Positions 33,805 to 34,041 of a stretch of 34,041 nucleotides of DNA are shown here, piece after piece (the stretch's first letter is position 1; every line of letters begins with the position of its first letter). A model generated the notes under the pieces. That model saw nothing but the letters and a program-made list of their open reading frames with translations. It did no database searches and had not been told where the DNA came from. A program made the position numbers and the translations under genes. Source of the DNA: Bacteroidota bacterium (GTDB taxonomy: Bacteria; Bacteroidota; Ignavibacteria; Tepidaquicellales; Tepidaquicellaceae); contig JAFDZQ010000084.1 of assembly GCA_018266895.1 (NCBI GenBank), positions 1-34,041 on the forward strand, in the 5' to 3' direction.

Positions 33805-33911
33805 AAATTGCCGTTAAGAAATTCTGAGCAATTGCGTTAAGCAAAAATTTCTGTTCGAGCCGAAGGCGAGTTAAATTTTTGCAGCAATTGCGAAAGAATT
33901 TCAGGCAATTT
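33805..33911. repeat. Large imperfect palindrome
   Basis: The left arm 33805-33850 (from AAATTGCC through GAAATTCT and CAATTGC to GCAAAAATTT) pairs with the right arm 33873-33911 (AAATTTTTGC, GCAATTG, AGAATTTC, GGCAATTT) around a 22-nt loop containing GAGCCGAAGGCGAG. Four matching blocks are interrupted by small unpaired GTTAA-type bulges. The regular spacing of pairs suggests a structured extragenic repeat or small nonautonomous element, not chance. Confidence 0.75.
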
Positions 33912-33983
33912 ATCACCAGCCAACCTCGCCGGTATGCCTCGCCGAAGGCGGGCTAGGCGGGCGGGCGATTTTTCTTTGGTTCT

Positions 33984-34041
33984 GGGGCTGTCCCAAAAGT
34001 ATAGATGGAGTTAAATTGGAAATATAAAAAGTTGATTTACA
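33984..34041 (+). mobile_element. Possible terminal inverted repeat of an insertion sequence, cut by the window edge
   Basis: The sequence GGGGCTGTCCCAAAAGT at 33984-34000 resembles terminal repeats of DDE-transposase insertion sequences found in this group of bacteria. It interrupts a CTTTGGTTCT tract that, from memory, usually continues differently in similar extragenic repeats. No transposase is visible because the window ends 41 bp later. Confidence 0.3.

Larger units (their letters stand above)
33405..34041. other. Gene-free right end with palindrome, GC-rich repeat and possible IS end
   Basis: 637 bp with no plausible gene. From left to right: the ligD upstream region with the promoter candidate, an AT-rich stretch with a TTTTGGACGG motif in inverse orientation (33711-33720), the large palindrome at 33805-33911, a GC-rich CCTCGCC/GCCGAAGGC stretch (33923-33968) and GGGGCTGTCCCAAAAGT near the end. 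Confidence 0.6.

Noticed and set aside
1-34041. CRISPR arrays, tRNA or rRNA genes
   Set aside because: No regularly spaced direct repeats, no tRNA-like cloverleaf and no rRNA-like conserved blocks were noticed while reading the intergenic regions on both strands.

Overview
The window looks like a chromosomal segment of a Gram-negative bacterium of the Ignavibacteriota/Bacteroidota-Chlorobiota group. The evidence is a secreted protein (12631-14373) whose C-terminus has the NPFNPSTTI-type Type IX secretion sorting domain common in Ignavibacteria, a LamG/dockerin-like surface protein of the same style (9999-12443), AT-rich intergenic DNA, few Shine-Dalgarno sites, several TTTG-N(16-21)-TAnnTTTG-like promoter candidates, and a KDO synthase gene that implies LPS. 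This placement is an inference from sequence style, not a search result.

Layout. (1) 1-9640: eleven small stand-alone genes plus one larger antiporter, all on the + strand: GNAT/PAT-like acetyltransferase, two DUF1801 proteins, an ICMT-like methyltransferase, a SnoaL-like lipoprotein, a DUF6064 membrane protein, a K+/H+-type antiporter with a tandem universal stress protein, a DHFR/RibD-C protein, a VOC protein, DUF4256 and a PaiB-like FMN-binding protein. Most are separated by 100-400 bp spacers with decayed repeats. (2) 9640-14373: two large exported proteins on the - strand. (3) 14641-16065: an unrecognised 474-aa cytoplasmic protein. (4) 16125-22465: a compact - strand operon of a spermidine-synthase-like membrane protein, a PPi-type phosphofructokinase, an ATP-type phosphofructokinase and an APC permease. 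(5) 22596-24054: kdsA coupled to trmH. (6) 24080-24724: a predicted outer-membrane protein. (7) 24956-29499: an eight-gene arsenic operon on the - strand: arsR, a CxxC-less thioredoxin-like protein, an ArsP-type permease, ACR3, an ArsF-like lipoprotein, a TM0996-type small thioredoxin, a thioredoxin lipoprotein and CcdA. No ArsC, ArsA, ArsD or ArsM is visible. (8) 29555-33404: a bacterial NHEJ locus (ku, ligD), with a 39-codon 5' fragment of an Fpg/Nei DNA glycosylase gene between ku and arsR. (9) 33405-34041: non-coding DNA with a large palindrome, a GC-rich repeat and a possible insertion-sequence end at the right edge.

How the parts work together. The arsenic operon combines sensing (ArsR), arsenite efflux (ACR3), probable organoarsenical or trivalent-arsenical efflux (ArsP-like) and a thiol-redox relay from the membrane (CcdA) to two extracytoplasmic lipoproteins. 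This suggests redox chemistry on arsenicals or thiols outside the cytoplasm. It lies directly against the truncated glycosylase gene of the ku/ligD locus, so the junction looks like a recombination scar. The paired phosphofructokinases carry different phosphoryl-donor signatures, which would allow the glycolytic entry step to run on either ATP or pyrophosphate.

The most notable items are the Fpg/Nei remnant at the ars/NHEJ boundary, the arsenate-reductase-free redox ars operon with a monothiol thioredoxin paralogue, and the adjacent ATP-type and PPi-type phosphofructokinases. Lesser ones are the long inverted repeats in two convergent intergenic gaps and the recurrent TTTTGGACGGA motif.
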